Positions 26,929-35,922 of a DNA stretch of 64,000 nt are shown one piece after another (position 1 is the first letter of the stretch; every line of letters begins with the position of its first letter). Source of the stretch: Loktanella sp. M215 (GTDB lineage Bacteria > Pseudomonadota > Alphaproteobacteria > Rhodobacterales > Rhodobacteraceae); NCBI RefSeq assembly GCF_021735925.1, contig NZ_WMEA01000007.1, positions 1 to 64,000 on the forward strand. Direction: 5' to 3'. Both the position numbers and the translations under genes were made by a program. The notes beneath the pieces are model-generated. The model saw nothing but the letters and a program-made list of their open reading frames with translations, searched no databases and was not told the origin of the DNA.

Positions 26929-27599
26929 CGGGCGTGCGCCTTGTTCAGATACACCTCAAGATGGCGCTGCGCGAAGGCCAGCGTTTCGACCATCACCCAA
27001 TAGATCGCGGCGACGACCAGAAACGCCTCAAAATAGAGGAAGCTGCCGGCAGCTTCCTTCTGTGTGGCGCCCATCAACTCGGTCACGCCGAGGGTGAAGG
27101 CCAGGGACGTGCCCTTGATCATGTCGATGAAGTAATTGACCAGCGTGGGCGCCGCGACGCGGGCGGCCTGTGGCAGGATGATCTGGCGCATCATCTGGCC
27201 TTGGGTCATGCCGACGGCCTGCGATGCCTCCCACTGGCTGCGGTCGACGCCAAGGATCGCGGCACGGATGCTTTCGGCCATGTAGGCTGAAAAATGCAGC
27301 GTCAGGCCCATGATCGTGGCGGTCACGCCGTCGATGTTGCCGATAAAGGCAAAGACCTGCGGCAGGCCGTAGTAGAACAGAAAAAGCTGCACCAGCAGCG
27401 GCGTGCCGCGAAAGAAGCTGATGAAGAGCCGCACCGCCCAGTCGAGGACGGGGACGCGGAAGACCCGTTCCACCGCCATGACCGAGGCCAGCACCAGCGC
27501 ACAGATCATGCCAATGAAGGCCATGAACAGCGTCAGCGGGACGTAGCCCAGCAAAACGGGCACAAGGCTCAGCATGTAGTCGACGTCGAGCGCCCGCAT
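26925..27599 (-). CDS. Polar amino acid ABC transporter permease
   Basis: A 224-residue permease with the HisM/GlnP pattern (FFRGTPLLVQLFLFYYGLP) and a cytoplasmic loop EASQAVGMTQGQMMRQIILP. There are about five membrane spans. Only one permease gene is present, so it probably works as a homodimer. Four bases separate it from the binding-protein gene. Confidence 0.92.
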   Translation of the reverse strand: MRALDVDYMLSLVPVLLGYVPLTLFMAFIGMICALVLASVMAVERVFRVPVLDWAVRLFISFFRGTPLLVQLFLFYYGLPQVFAFIGNIDGVTATIMGLTLHFSAYMAESIRAAILGVDRSQWEASQAVGMTQGQMMRQIILPQAARVAAPTLVNYFIDMIKGTSLAFTLGVTELMGATQKEAAGSFLYFEAFLVVAAIYWVMVETLAFAQRHLEVYLNKAHAR

Positions 27600-27603
27600 C
27601 GCT

Positions 27604-28356
27604 TTACTCTGCGACCGTGATATCGGTGCCGAACCACGTGTCGGAAATCTCGGCCAGAGTGCCGTTGTCCTTGAGCGTGGTGATCGCAGCGTCGACCCGG
27701 TCGCGCAGCGCCTTGCCCGCGTCGTCGTTGCGGAAGGGCAGGGCGTTGCGGATCTCGCTGAACGGCTTGCCGGCGAGGGCGAGCGGCAGGGGGCTTTCCG
27801 CGATCAACTGCGCCGAGGAGACGCGGTCCATCACGAAGGCATCGACGCGGCCAAGGGCCGTGTCCTGCGCGATGTTGCTTTCATAGGTGCGGATGTCGAT
27901 GTCGGCGGCATTGGGCAGCGCGTTCAGCAGCTCTTCGAAGTTGGACCCGAGGTTCACGGCGACGGTCTTGCCTGACAGGTCGGCGGGGCCGGTGATCGTG
28001 TCCTCGTTGCCGGCCTTCACCACGACCTGCGCGCCGTCAAAGACGTAAGGCTGCGAAAAGGCGAACTTCGCCTCGCGGTCCGGCGTGATGGTGATCTGGT
28101 TCGCGATGGTGTCGATGCGACCCGAATCCAGCGCGCCGATCAGACCCGAGAACGACATGGTGACGAAGTTCACGTCGTCGCCGGTCTCTGCGGCGATGGC
28201 GTTCATGAAATCGACCTCGAACCCCTGCAACTCGTCCAGCTTGACGAAGGTGAAGGGGAAATAGCCGCCCGACATGCCGACATTGATCGTGTCGGCCTGT
28301 GCTGTGCCGAGGGATGCCGCAAAAGCGAAGGCGGCGAGTGAAATGGGTTTCATCAT
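27604..28356 (-). CDS. Polar amino acid ABC transporter solute-binding protein (SBP family 3)
   Basis: A 250-residue periplasmic receptor. The signal peptide is KPISLAAFAFAASLGTAQA, followed by the family-3 start INVGMSGGYFPFTF. Further markers are LQGFEVDFMNAIAAE and ALDSGRIDTIANQITITPDR. The ligand cannot be read from the sequence, although cystine- and histidine-type receptors share this layout. The start is one of two adjacent ATGs (28356/28353). The longer frame upstream is a shadow. Confidence 0.92.
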   Translation of the reverse strand: MMKPISLAAFAFAASLGTAQADTINVGMSGGYFPFTFVKLDELQGFEVDFMNAIAAETGDDVNFVTMSFSGLIGALDSGRIDTIANQITITPDREAKFAFSQPYVFDGAQVVVKAGNEDTITGPADLSGKTVAVNLGSNFEELLNALPNAADIDIRTYESNIAQDTALGRVDAFVMDRVSSAQLIAESPLPLALAGKPFSEIRNALPFRNDDAGKALRDRVDAAITTLKDNGTLAEISDTWFGTDITVAE

Positions 28357-28599
28357 GGGTCGATCCGTCCAGTCTGTCTGTGTTGGACCCTCAGGTAACA
28401 TGGACAGTTCGGACTTCAACACGCCGGGCGAACTCAGGACCGCTGTCAGACATACGCCAGCAGGATCGGGAAATCCTTCTACAGCAATGCATCGTTCCGG
28501 AACGGCGTCGGGCGCCGCTGCGGTCTGGTTCGGCTTCGGTCGCGGGTTGCGGGATGGCACCGGTTGCGTCTTGAGCCGACCGGTCCTGACTGAAGATGT

Positions 28600-28624
28600 G
28601 CCTGCCGTCATCAAGACGGCAGGC
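28600..28624 (-). terminator. Stem-loop between tartrate dehydrogenase-like and amino acid ABC genes
   Basis: GCCTGCCGTC-ATCAA-GACGGCAGGC is a perfect 10-bp stem with a 5-nt loop, 13 bp after the stop of the dehydrogenase gene. There is no T-tract. It probably marks the 3' end of that transcript. The remaining 240 bp to the binding-protein gene show no gene. Confidence 0.55.
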
Positions 28625-28637
28625 TGCGCCTTTGGCC

Positions 28638-29672
28638 CTATGACAGGGCCTGCAGGACGGCGTCGGTGATCTGATCGGTGGTCTGCGCGCCCGGCACGCA
28701 GCCGATGCCGTCGGCCGTGACGGATTCGACGGCGGCCATGATGCGGGCGGCGGCGTCCGGCTCGTTCAGATGATCGAGCATCATCGCCGCCGACCAGATC
28801 GCGGCGATCGGGTTGGCGATGCCCTGATCCATGATATCGGGGGCTGATCCGTGGACTGGTTCAAACATCGACGGTGCGCTGCGGTCCGGGTTGATGTTGG
28901 CGGAAGCCGCATAGCCGAGGCCGCCCTGAATCGCGGCACCAAGGTCGGTCAGGATGTCCCCGAACAGGTTGGACGCGACGATCACGTCCAGCGTGTCCGG
29001 CGCCATGACCATGCGGGCGCAGATCGCGTCGACGTGGTAGGACGTCACGGTTACATCCGGGTAATCCGCCGCGACCAGACGCGTGATGTCGTCCCAGAAG
29101 ACCATCGAATGCGCCTGCGCATTGGATTTGGTGACCGAAGCCAGACGACCGGACCGCTTGCGCGCCTGCTCGAACCCGAACCGCAGGATGCGTTCGACCC
29201 CTGTGCGCGTGAAAACCGCAGTTTCGACGGCAACTTCATCCAGCGTGCCACGATGAACGCGGCCACCGGCGCCGGAATATTCGCCTTCGGTATTTTCGCG
29301 GATGCACAGGATATCGAAGGCGGATGTGCGCAATGGCCCCTCGACCCCCGGCAGCAGGCGGTGGGGGCGGATGTTGGCATACTGGACAAAGGACTTGCGG
29401 ATCGGGATCAGCAGCCCGTGCAGTGAAACGTTGTCTGGCACCTTTGCGGGCCAGCCGACGGCCCCCAGCAGGATGGCATCAAAGCCGCGCAACGTCGCGA
29501 TCCCGTCTTCGGGCATCATGCGGCCGGTGGACAGATAGTGATCGCAGGACCAGGGAAATTCCGTCGGCGCAAGCTGGCCGGGCAGGGCGGCCTGCGCCAC
29601 GGACAGGGCGGCTTTGGTCACGGCAATGCCGATGCCGTCGCCGGGTATGACGGCGATGCGGTGGGTGGTCAT
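28638..29672 (-). CDS. ttuC: Tartrate dehydrogenase/decarboxylase-like enzyme
   Basis: A 344-residue member of the isocitrate/isopropylmalate dehydrogenase superfamily, NAD- and metal-dependent beta-decarboxylating enzymes. It has IAVIPGDGIGIAVTKAAL, WSCDHYLSTGRMMPEDG, LLGAVGWPAKVPDNVSL and VASNLFGDILTDLGAAIQGG. The WSCDxYLxTGRMMP and HGLLIPIRKSF stretches point to the tartrate/D-malate dehydrogenase branch rather than LeuB. It carries its own promoter region (29673-29849). A role in growth on tartrate or D-malate is inferred. Confidence 0.85.
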   Translation of the reverse strand: MTTHRIAVIPGDGIGIAVTKAALSVAQAALPGQLAPTEFPWSCDHYLSTGRMMPEDGIATLRGFDAILLGAVGWPAKVPDNVSLHGLLIPIRKSFVQYANIRPHRLLPGVEGPLRTSAFDILCIRENTEGEYSGAGGRVHRGTLDEVAVETAVFTRTGVERILRFGFEQARKRSGRLASVTKSNAQAHSMVFWDDITRLVAADYPDVTVTSYHVDAICARMVMAPDTLDVIVASNLFGDILTDLGAAIQGGLGYAASANINPDRSAPSMFEPVHGSAPDIMDQGIANPIAAIWSAAMMLDHLNEPDAAARIMAAVESVTADGIGCVPGAQTTDQITDAVLQALS

Positions 29673-29849
29673 GGGGGCCTCACAGATCGGAAAGGACGCG
29701 TCGATGCGTCGGTTGGCATGATGGGCGTTGCGCGCCCTATCCTTGCCGATCCCCGAGGATTTGTAACCCCCCGCTGGCAGAATGTGCTGCGCCGACCGCG
29801 CGTCCCCTGCCGTTCATCATAGCGATGACGACGGCAAGGTCAGACCGCG

Positions 29850-32207
29850 TCAGGCCGCGGGCGACAGGGCGGCGGCGGCGCTGGAGCGATCCATCCAGCG
29901 GCTCTGCTCATACCGCCGGCGCACGTGGCCTGACGCGTCGATCGTCACGAGTGTCAGCCAACCTTTCTCGAACAATGCCCGGACGTCAGGCTGGCGTGCA
30001 AGAACCTGACTGATCATCTCTTCCGGCGCTTCGACCGCGACGACCAGTCGGCTGGGGACATGGCGGGCCGTCGTGCCGTCATGCACGGACTGCCATGGCA
30101 ACCCGGGCCGGAGCGCGCCGCCGTTGCCTTCCAGAACGCCGATCCCGCCGACCACGTTGTGCAGCAGTTTGTTGCCTGCGCCAAAGGTCTCGGGCGCAAT
30201 GGCTGATCCGTGGTATTGCAGGGCGATCCAGCTGGCGACGACGACCGGGGCGCTGAGGATCAGTTCAAGCGTTGCCGCCCCGTCGTCCCTGCGCCAGTCG
30301 TAGTCGTGCAGGAAGATCCGGCCACCAAGGTCGCATCCCGACGTCCGGGACCGCGGGGCCGCGATGAAGCCCTGACATCCGGCCAGACCCCATTCGGGCC
30401 GCAGTTCCGACCAGTCCCGGCCGCGCCGCGCCAGCGCATCGGCGCGGCCTCTGGGCAGGGTCAGCGCACGCTCTGTCCGTGCCAGCGACCCGGCACGGGC
30501 CAAAGCCGTGCAAAGCGCATCGCGGTCGGCGCGGTGCGTCGGCGCGATCGCATCGTCAAAGACGTGGACGGTGTCCGACACAGTGTCGTGCAGGCCCGCC
30601 ACGAAATGCGTGTCGGCGGGGATCGCGATGCCATCCTTGGCCAGTGCCTGCCGCACGTCAACATCGTTGAGCAGTGCCGCAAGAAGGCGCGCATTGACGT
30701 CCCCGGCGTGGCCGCCGCAGGCACCGCACTGCAGGGCGCTGGCGTGCGGGGCGTTGGTGACCGCAGATCCGTGGCCGCAGATCAACACCAGACGGGCAAA
30801 GCCATCAGTCAACGACATGGCACGCAGGATGCCGGCCGCGGCCTTGACCCGGTCATCCAGCCCAAGGTCGATCGCCGGCAGCGGCGTCTGCGCCGATTGT
30901 CCGGTCAACCCGAGGCTGTCGTGGATCAGCTTGCCGACGTAGAGCGGCCCTGCGGCTTCGACGAAGGCAAAGGCCGAGACAGCGGCGCGCTTGAAACGTC
31001 CCCAGGCGCGGATCGTCCGCAACCGGACACGGTCGGCCGTATCCGCGCCCGGCGTCCGGCTTTCCACCGTCGGGGACAGCAGAATCGGTGCCCGCATTTC
31101 GGTAATGTCAGACGCGTGGCCCTTGTGCCGCACGGCCAGCCCAAAGAAGCCGGCAAAGCCGATGGTCTGGATCTGCGGATCCTGCGCCTCCAGCGCGCGG
31201 CGGAAAACCTCTGACCGCACGTCGATGCAAAAGGCCGCCTGAACACTGGGCCGACCTGCGATCTTGCTGGCATCGGCGTCCGCCAACTGGTCTGCCAGAC
31301 GCCGCTCTGCGCTTCTGTCGACGGCCTCTTGCAGGGCGGCATCCAGAACGGTCGCTGCATCGACCGTCACCTTGGCCGCAAACGCGGCCTGCCGGGCATC
31401 CCAGTCTGCGGCAAGCGGCGCGCCGCCGCGGTCCAGAATGGCAACCTCCCAGACCAATCTGACGGTCAACAGGTCGAAGAGCGTGCCGTCGTGCCCGCCG
31501 TCGCGCGCGGCGATCCAGCCGAAGTGGCGGGCATACTGCGCCCAACCCGAGAGGGTCGTCAGCAGGCGATGGAAATACAGTGGCGCCGCCGCAGGCGTGA
31601 GCCCGAGGTCAGCGCAGGCTTGTGAAAACGCCGTCTGCGCATCCGTCGGGGTCGCCGCGACGTCGCCCGGAAAACCGGCCAGCCCGGCCAGGCCGGGTGT
31701 CAGGTCACGACTGGCAAAGGCGCGCCAGGATGTCCAGGCGCTGCCGTCCGGCGCTGGCCAGAAGGCCTGTCCCCGGTCGAAATGCCCGGCGGCCCACAGC
31801 CCGAACCGTTCCTCGATCAGGGCAGGCCAGTTGATACCGGTCCGCGCCGCCGCAAAGTCAGCCACGCAGGGCAGGGGTGTGGCCGGTTCAACGCTTTCAT
31901 CTGCGGCGTGGCGCAACGTCTTGGGATCGATCCCGAACGTTTCGGCCGCGGCGGTCAGATCCGCGGCCGAAACCTTGCCCGACCGGATCATGGCCGCGAC
32001 GGTGTCACGCGGCAGGAACATGCGACCGCCCCCGACGCGCAGCAGACGCGCTGCGGCCACAGTGCGATCCTCGCGGGATTGGCCAAGCCACGGATTGACC
32101 GCCACGGTTGCGGCAAGGGGAAAGGCCGGCGGCACCTGATCAATCGCGGCCTGTGCCGCGGCAAAGAGTTCAAGGGTCTGGCCCGGCCAGCTCATGTGCG
32201 CATTCAT
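29850..32207 (-). CDS. dabA: Inorganic carbon transporter subunit DabA (UPF0753)
   Basis: A 785-residue soluble partner of a proton-driven CO2/bicarbonate uptake pair (DUF2309). The beta-carbonic-anhydrase-like zinc site is intact: Cys327 and Asp329 in FCIDVRSEVFRR, and His479 and Cys494 in CGHGSAVTNAPHASALQC. The C-D spacing of 2 and H-C spacing of 15 match characterised DabA. The N-terminal AVNPWLGQ motif is also family-typical. ATG 32207 overlaps the dabB stop by 4 nt, and I discarded the 79-residue upstream extension as shadow. Last gene of the dabBA operon. Confidence 0.9.
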   Translation of the reverse strand: MNAHMSWPGQTLELFAAAQAAIDQVPPAFPLAATVAVNPWLGQSREDRTVAAARLLRVGGGRMFLPRDTVAAMIRSGKVSAADLTAAAETFGIDPKTLRHAADESVEPATPLPCVADFAAARTGINWPALIEERFGLWAAGHFDRGQAFWPAPDGSAWTSWRAFASRDLTPGLAGLAGFPGDVAATPTDAQTAFSQACADLGLTPAAAPLYFHRLLTTLSGWAQYARHFGWIAARDGGHDGTLFDLLTVRLVWEVAILDRGGAPLAADWDARQAAFAAKVTVDAATVLDAALQEAVDRSAERRLADQLADADASKIAGRPSVQAAFCIDVRSEVFRRALEAQDPQIQTIGFAGFFGLAVRHKGHASDITEMRAPILLSPTVESRTPGADTADRVRLRTIRAWGRFKRAAVSAFAFVEAAGPLYVGKLIHDSLGLTGQSAQTPLPAIDLGLDDRVKAAAGILRAMSLTDGFARLVLICGHGSAVTNAPHASALQCGACGGHAGDVNARLLAALLNDVDVRQALAKDGIAIPADTHFVAGLHDTVSDTVHVFDDAIAPTHRADRDALCTALARAGSLARTERALTLPRGRADALARRGRDWSELRPEWGLAGCQGFIAAPRSRTSGCDLGGRIFLHDYDWRRDDGAATLELILSAPVVVASWIALQYHGSAIAPETFGAGNKLLHNVVGGIGVLEGNGGALRPGLPWQSVHDGTTARHVPSRLVVAVEAPEEMISQVLARQPDVRALFEKGWLTLVTIDASGHVRRRYEQSRWMDRSSAAAALSPAA

Positions 32208-33763
32208 GGGTTTGCATCCTGTTTGGGGGTCCAGCGACCGCTGAGGCGATCGACGACCGCGTTGATGTAAAGGCCGTTCATCAGGTGCACGCGCAACCCG
32301 GCCACGGCCGGGTGGCCGGCCCAAAGCGGGAACGTCGTCTGTGCCACGGCGGCGACGGCAAAACTTGCGAGCGCCATGACGATGATCGCCCAGATCAGCC
32401 CGTCGGGTTCGGGCGGCAGCGGCAGTGTCTGCACCGACAGCCATGTCGCACCGTCCTGCAAGGCAAAGTAGGATGCGGTTGCGGCAATCGACATGACGAC
32501 CGTTCGCCAGGTCAATGCCCGCGGCGCCGCGTCAGCCAGTCCCTGTGCGATCAGATAGACGACGCCAAAGATAAGGATGGCACCGAGGGCGATGGCCTGT
32601 GGCGGCTTGGACAGCATCCCGAACACCAGACCGACACCGACGTAAAGGGCAAGCGCAAGGGCGAAGGACCGGGCCACCGCCCTGAACCCCGGCACTGCGA
32701 CCGGCCCGGGCCGGCTGATACCGGCCACGTCACGCACTGCCCCGCCGGACGACAGGAAGGCATGCGCCTTGTAAAGCGAATGTGCCACGATATGCAGCAG
32801 GGCCAGCGGGAACAGCGCAAGGCCGCATTGCAGCACCATGAACCCCATCTGCGCACAGGTCGACCAGGCGAGGGCGGTCTTGACCGCCGGTTGCGTCAGC
32901 GACACTGCCGCCCCGACCAGGGCACTGAACCCGCCAACCAGCGCCAGCACCGCCAGCACACCCGGCGCCGCAATCAGCACGTCGGCAAAGCGGATCAGAA
33001 GAAACCCGCCCGCGTTCACGACGCCCGCATGAAGCAAGGCAGAGACAGGCGTCGGCGCTTCCATGACTTCCGTCAGCCAGCCGTGTGTGGGCACCAGTGC
33101 GGACTTGAAAATCGCGGCGACCGCAAGACACAGGGCGGCCAGCCACAATGACCCGCCAGCCGCGCCCGTCCGGGCGGCCGCGTTGATCGTGGCAATATCC
33201 GTGGTTTCAAAGCGGGCCACAAGAATGGCACAGGCGCACACCAGTGCGGCACTTGCCACAAGCCCGCTCAGGGCCTTCTTGCGGGCGGCGCGGCGGGCCC
33301 GCGGCCGGTCGGTATAGAACAAGAGCAAACGGTTCAGCGCCATGCCGGTCGCCACCCAGCCGACCGCGAGCTGGAGGATGTTGCCGGCAGTCACAAGCAG
33401 CAGCACGCAGGCAATGGTGGTTGCCATCCAGCCCATGAAGGCCGCGTGACGCGCCTCACCATCAAGGGCCACGCGCGAGAACCGCAGGACGATCCAGCCG
33501 ACGAAGGCCACGGTCATCGCCATGGCGATGCTGACAATGTCGCCGCGTGCCGACAGGCCAATGGACATGGCGCCGATCAGCGGACTTGTCGCGGGGCCCG
33601 CCACGGCGAGATTCAGGGCCGCAAGGGACACCATTCCCAAGGCGGCAAGCGACGCCAGTTCGGGCGCACGCAGGGACCACGCGCCGCGGGCAGGGGGGTA
33701 ACGCGCCATCAGCAGGGCGGCGATGGCCAATGCAAGCGGCGACACAAAAAGCAGTATTGTCAT
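32204..33763 (-). CDS. dabB: Inorganic carbon transporter subunit DabB (NuoL/MrpA-like)
   Basis: A 519-residue membrane protein of the proton-conducting NADH-quinone-oxidoreductase 5 family, about 14 spans. Key charged helices are visible: KSALVPTHGWLTEVMEAPTP, SALLHAGVVNAGGFLL, TQPAVKTALAWSTCAQMGF and HSLYKAHAFLSSGGAV. With DabA it forms an energy-coupled inorganic-carbon accumulator. ATG 33763 follows GTGAGG; the longer frame back to 33874 would run into the LysR start region. Divergent from the LysR gene. Confidence 0.9.
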   Translation of the reverse strand: MTILLFVSPLALAIAALLMARYPPARGAWSLRAPELASLAALGMVSLAALNLAVAGPATSPLIGAMSIGLSARGDIVSIAMAMTVAFVGWIVLRFSRVALDGEARHAAFMGWMATTIACVLLLVTAGNILQLAVGWVATGMALNRLLLFYTDRPRARRAARKKALSGLVASAALVCACAILVARFETTDIATINAAARTGAAGGSLWLAALCLAVAAIFKSALVPTHGWLTEVMEAPTPVSALLHAGVVNAGGFLLIRFADVLIAAPGVLAVLALVGGFSALVGAAVSLTQPAVKTALAWSTCAQMGFMVLQCGLALFPLALLHIVAHSLYKAHAFLSSGGAVRDVAGISRPGPVAVPGFRAVARSFALALALYVGVGLVFGMLSKPPQAIALGAILIFGVVYLIAQGLADAAPRALTWRTVVMSIAATASYFALQDGATWLSVQTLPLPPEPDGLIWAIIVMALASFAVAAVAQTTFPLWAGHPAVAGLRVHLMNGLYINAVVDRLSGRWTPKQDANP

Positions 33764-33842
33764 CGGAAACCTCACGGAAAATGATCTCTTCCGTACGTAT
33801 CGCGTCCTCTTGACATATAAAAATACATTGTCTGAATGAAAA

Positions 33843-33861
33843 CGTTCTGTTTTATAGAACG
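33843..33861. promoter_or_regulatory. LysR-type operator between dabB and its regulator
   Basis: CGTTCT-GTTTTAT-AGAACG is a perfect 6-bp inverted repeat, and its inner TTCT...AGAA fits the T-N11-A box of LysR-type regulators. It ends 2 bp before the lysR start codon, so it would also allow autorepression. A TTGACA element lies at 33810-33815. Confidence 0.6.
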
Positions 33862-33863
33862 CC

Positions 33864-34724
33864 ATGCGGCTCAACTATCATCATCTGCGCTACTTCGAAG
33901 AGGTGGCCCGCGAGGGGAACCTGACCCGCGCTGCGGAGCGGCTGAACCTGTCCCAGTCAGCCCTGTCCACCCAGATCCGGCAGCTGGAGGACAGGTTGGG
34001 CCACCCGCTGTTCACCCGCACCAACCGGACGATGGTTCTGACAGAGGCGGGCCATATCGCGCTGGACCACGCCACGCGGATCTTTGGCGTCGGTGACGAT
34101 CTGATCGCCACGCTGACACGCAGCGGTGGCACCGTTGGCCCCTTGCGGGTGGGCGCACTGTCGACACTGTCGCGCAATTTCCAGCTTCGCTTTCTGCGGC
34201 CGGTTCTGGCGGACGACACGGCCGACCTTATTCTATCGTCGGGGAACAGCCAGACATTGCTGCGTGCCCTGGAGGATCTGGCGCTTGACGTCGTCCTGCT
34301 GACCGATCCGCCCGCCCGAGAGACGTTTCCCGACCTCGTGGCGCACCGTCTGGCAGAACAGCCCGTGGCGATCCACGGCAAGGCCCGGCGTCTGGCGCAT
34401 CCGACCCTGAACGCCCTTCTGACTGCAGAGCCGGTGATCCTGCCGACCGAAAGCTCGATCCGGACGGGGTTCGACAGCCTTGTCGCCCGCCTCGGCGTCA
34501 CGCCCCGGATCGCGGCGATCGTCGACGATATGGCGATGGTCCGGCTGCTTGCCCGCGATAACGTGGGACTGGCCATCACACCGGCGGTCGTGCTTGCCGA
34601 TGAACTGGCACAGGGGCTGCTCTTGACGGCTCCGTTTCCCCTCGACATCGTCGAAAGCTTTTATGCCGTCACGGCCAGACGCACATTTCCGCATCCATTG
34701 GTAAGCGCCTTGCTTGCCGAGTGA
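33864..34724 (+). CDS. LysR-family transcriptional regulator (divergent from dabBA)
   Basis: A 286-residue LysR regulator. The N-terminal winged helix-turn-helix is clear (YHHLRYFEEVAREGNLTRAA, then RLNLSQSALSTQIRQLEDRL), followed by an effector-binding domain. Its divergent position and the palindrome in the shared promoter suggest that it controls dabBA, perhaps in response to inorganic-carbon status as LysR-type CbbR proteins do. The inducer is unknown. Confidence 0.92.
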   Translation: MRLNYHHLRYFEEVAREGNLTRAAERLNLSQSALSTQIRQLEDRLGHPLFTRTNRTMVLTEAGHIALDHATRIFGVGDDLIATLTRSGGTVGPLRVGALSTLSRNFQLRFLRPVLADDTADLILSSGNSQTLLRALEDLALDVVLLTDPPARETFPDLVAHRLAEQPVAIHGKARRLAHPTLNALLTAEPVILPTESSIRTGFDSLVARLGVTPRIAAIVDDMAMVRLLARDNVGLAITPAVVLADELAQGLLLTAPFPLDIVESFYAVTARRTFPHPLVSALLAE

Positions 34725-34794
34725 AGCATTTGGACAAGAAGCAGTCCATCAGGTGCGGGATTGCTGGACAATATCCATAATACCATGTGCAAAA

Positions 34795-34860
34795 CACCCG
34801 CAGGTTCAGCGTGCCGAGGTGGGTATCGAGCGTCCGGTCGCGGTGGCCGTTGCGCCACCT
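34795..34860 (-). pseudogene. Fragment of an IS256-family transposase
   Basis: The minus strand reads RWRNGHRDRTLDTHLGTLNL, matching the conserved N-terminal RNGYRDRTLDTRLGTL region of IS256-type transposases. Flanking frames on both sides are unrelated, so only a short relic is left. Confidence 0.5.
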
Positions 34861-35312
34861 CGCCCTGCACCGGCAGCGCCGATGACATGACACCACGCCC
34901 TCGGACGCTAGCCCGGCGCTTCAAAAACCGGGCCTGACACGCACTGATCAGGGTCTGTCCCGCCTCTGCAACGTGATCTGCGGACAACGCGGAGATCAAA
35001 ATTGGATGCCGGCAGGTGGTAGTTATTCAGCGCCGGTTGACACTGCGAGGGTAGCAGGGGAACCGCCGCAATGCTGAAATCAAAGCCAAAAGGAAGGACG
35101 GGGACACCCCATTGGGAGCTTATCTCAAAGCCGGTCTGCGGCCTGCAGGCTCGCGCGATGACACGCCTGAAAGGCGGGCGGGGGCTATAGAATACCTGTT
35201 CGAAAACGATCGAAACGGGTGTCTCTCCAGTGAGTTTAAAAACGCCTTGTCCTAACTCAAAGCATGGAAATCGCTGTCATAGAGCCTGATCCTCTTTTGA
35301 CGGCCCGCGCCT
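34861..35312. other. Gene-poor debris region
   Basis: About 450 bp without an intact gene. A plus-strand open stretch with no start codon ends at 35255. It includes DTPLGAYLKAGLRPAGSRDD and later AIEYLFENDRNG. It reads like coding sequence but matches nothing I recognise. Together with the IS256 relic, this looks like a site of past insertion and decay. Confidence 0.4.
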
Positions 35313-35786
35313 TCAAGGTGTTGAAAATGCTTGCTGTCTGGCACCGCTGACGATGGTGTCAACGACAAGCATCGTGGATGTTTCTGCAACTTCGGGCAGG
35401 TTCTGAACGGTCGTGGTGATGAAATGACGCAGGGCGTCAATGTCCGGGAACCACGCTTTGAGGATGTAATCGGCGTTTCCCGTGACCATGAAGCATTCCA
35501 CAACCTCCTGACTTTTGCCGATCGTTTCCCGAAAGGCGCTATGACCATCCGGCTTATGTTTGGCCAGTCTGACAGAAATCATCACGCAAATGGTCATGCC
35601 GCGCGCTTTGGGGTTGATGTCGGCGTGATAGCCCCGGATCAAGCCTTCCTGCTCCAGTCGCTTGACGCGGCGGGCACAGGGTGTGGGCGACAGTCCCACG
35701 CGCTCGGACAGCTCGTGATTTGAAAGCCGCCCTTGCAGCGCAAGCTCTGCCAGAATGTGTTGATCTATGCTGTCCAAGTCTAACAT
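35313..35786 (-). CDS. Lrp/AsnC-family transcriptional regulator
   Basis: A 157-residue regulator with an N-terminal helix-turn-helix (LDSIDQHILAELALQGRLSN and VGLSPTPCARRVKRLEQEGL) and a C-terminal RAM ligand-binding domain (VVECFMVTGNADYILKAWFP). Lrp-type proteins sense amino acids. The gene is divergent from an aminotransferase operon across a 136-bp spacer, so it probably controls that operon. ATG 35786 follows GAGGGGA; ATG 35813 is an alternative. Confidence 0.92.
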   Translation of the reverse strand: MLDLDSIDQHILAELALQGRLSNHELSERVGLSPTPCARRVKRLEQEGLIRGYHADINPKARGMTICVMISVRLAKHKPDGHSAFRETIGKSQEVVECFMVTGNADYILKAWFPDIDALRHFITTTVQNLPEVAETSTMLVVDTIVSGARQQAFSTP

Positions 35787-35922
35787 TGGTGATTTCCCCT
35801 CTGCATGCGTCAATGAATAGTGGATAGCGCCAAAGTGATCAATTAGCGTGGTGCAAAACGCCGAGATTCGCTTTGACCGGATGTGCTAGTGCTCAGCGCG
35901 AAGCAATCGGGAGGCCCAGACA

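Noticed and set aside
34661..34999. 112-residue minus-strand open frame after the LysR gene
   Set aside because: No start context or domain; it overlaps the IS256 relic in another frame and the LysR 3' end.
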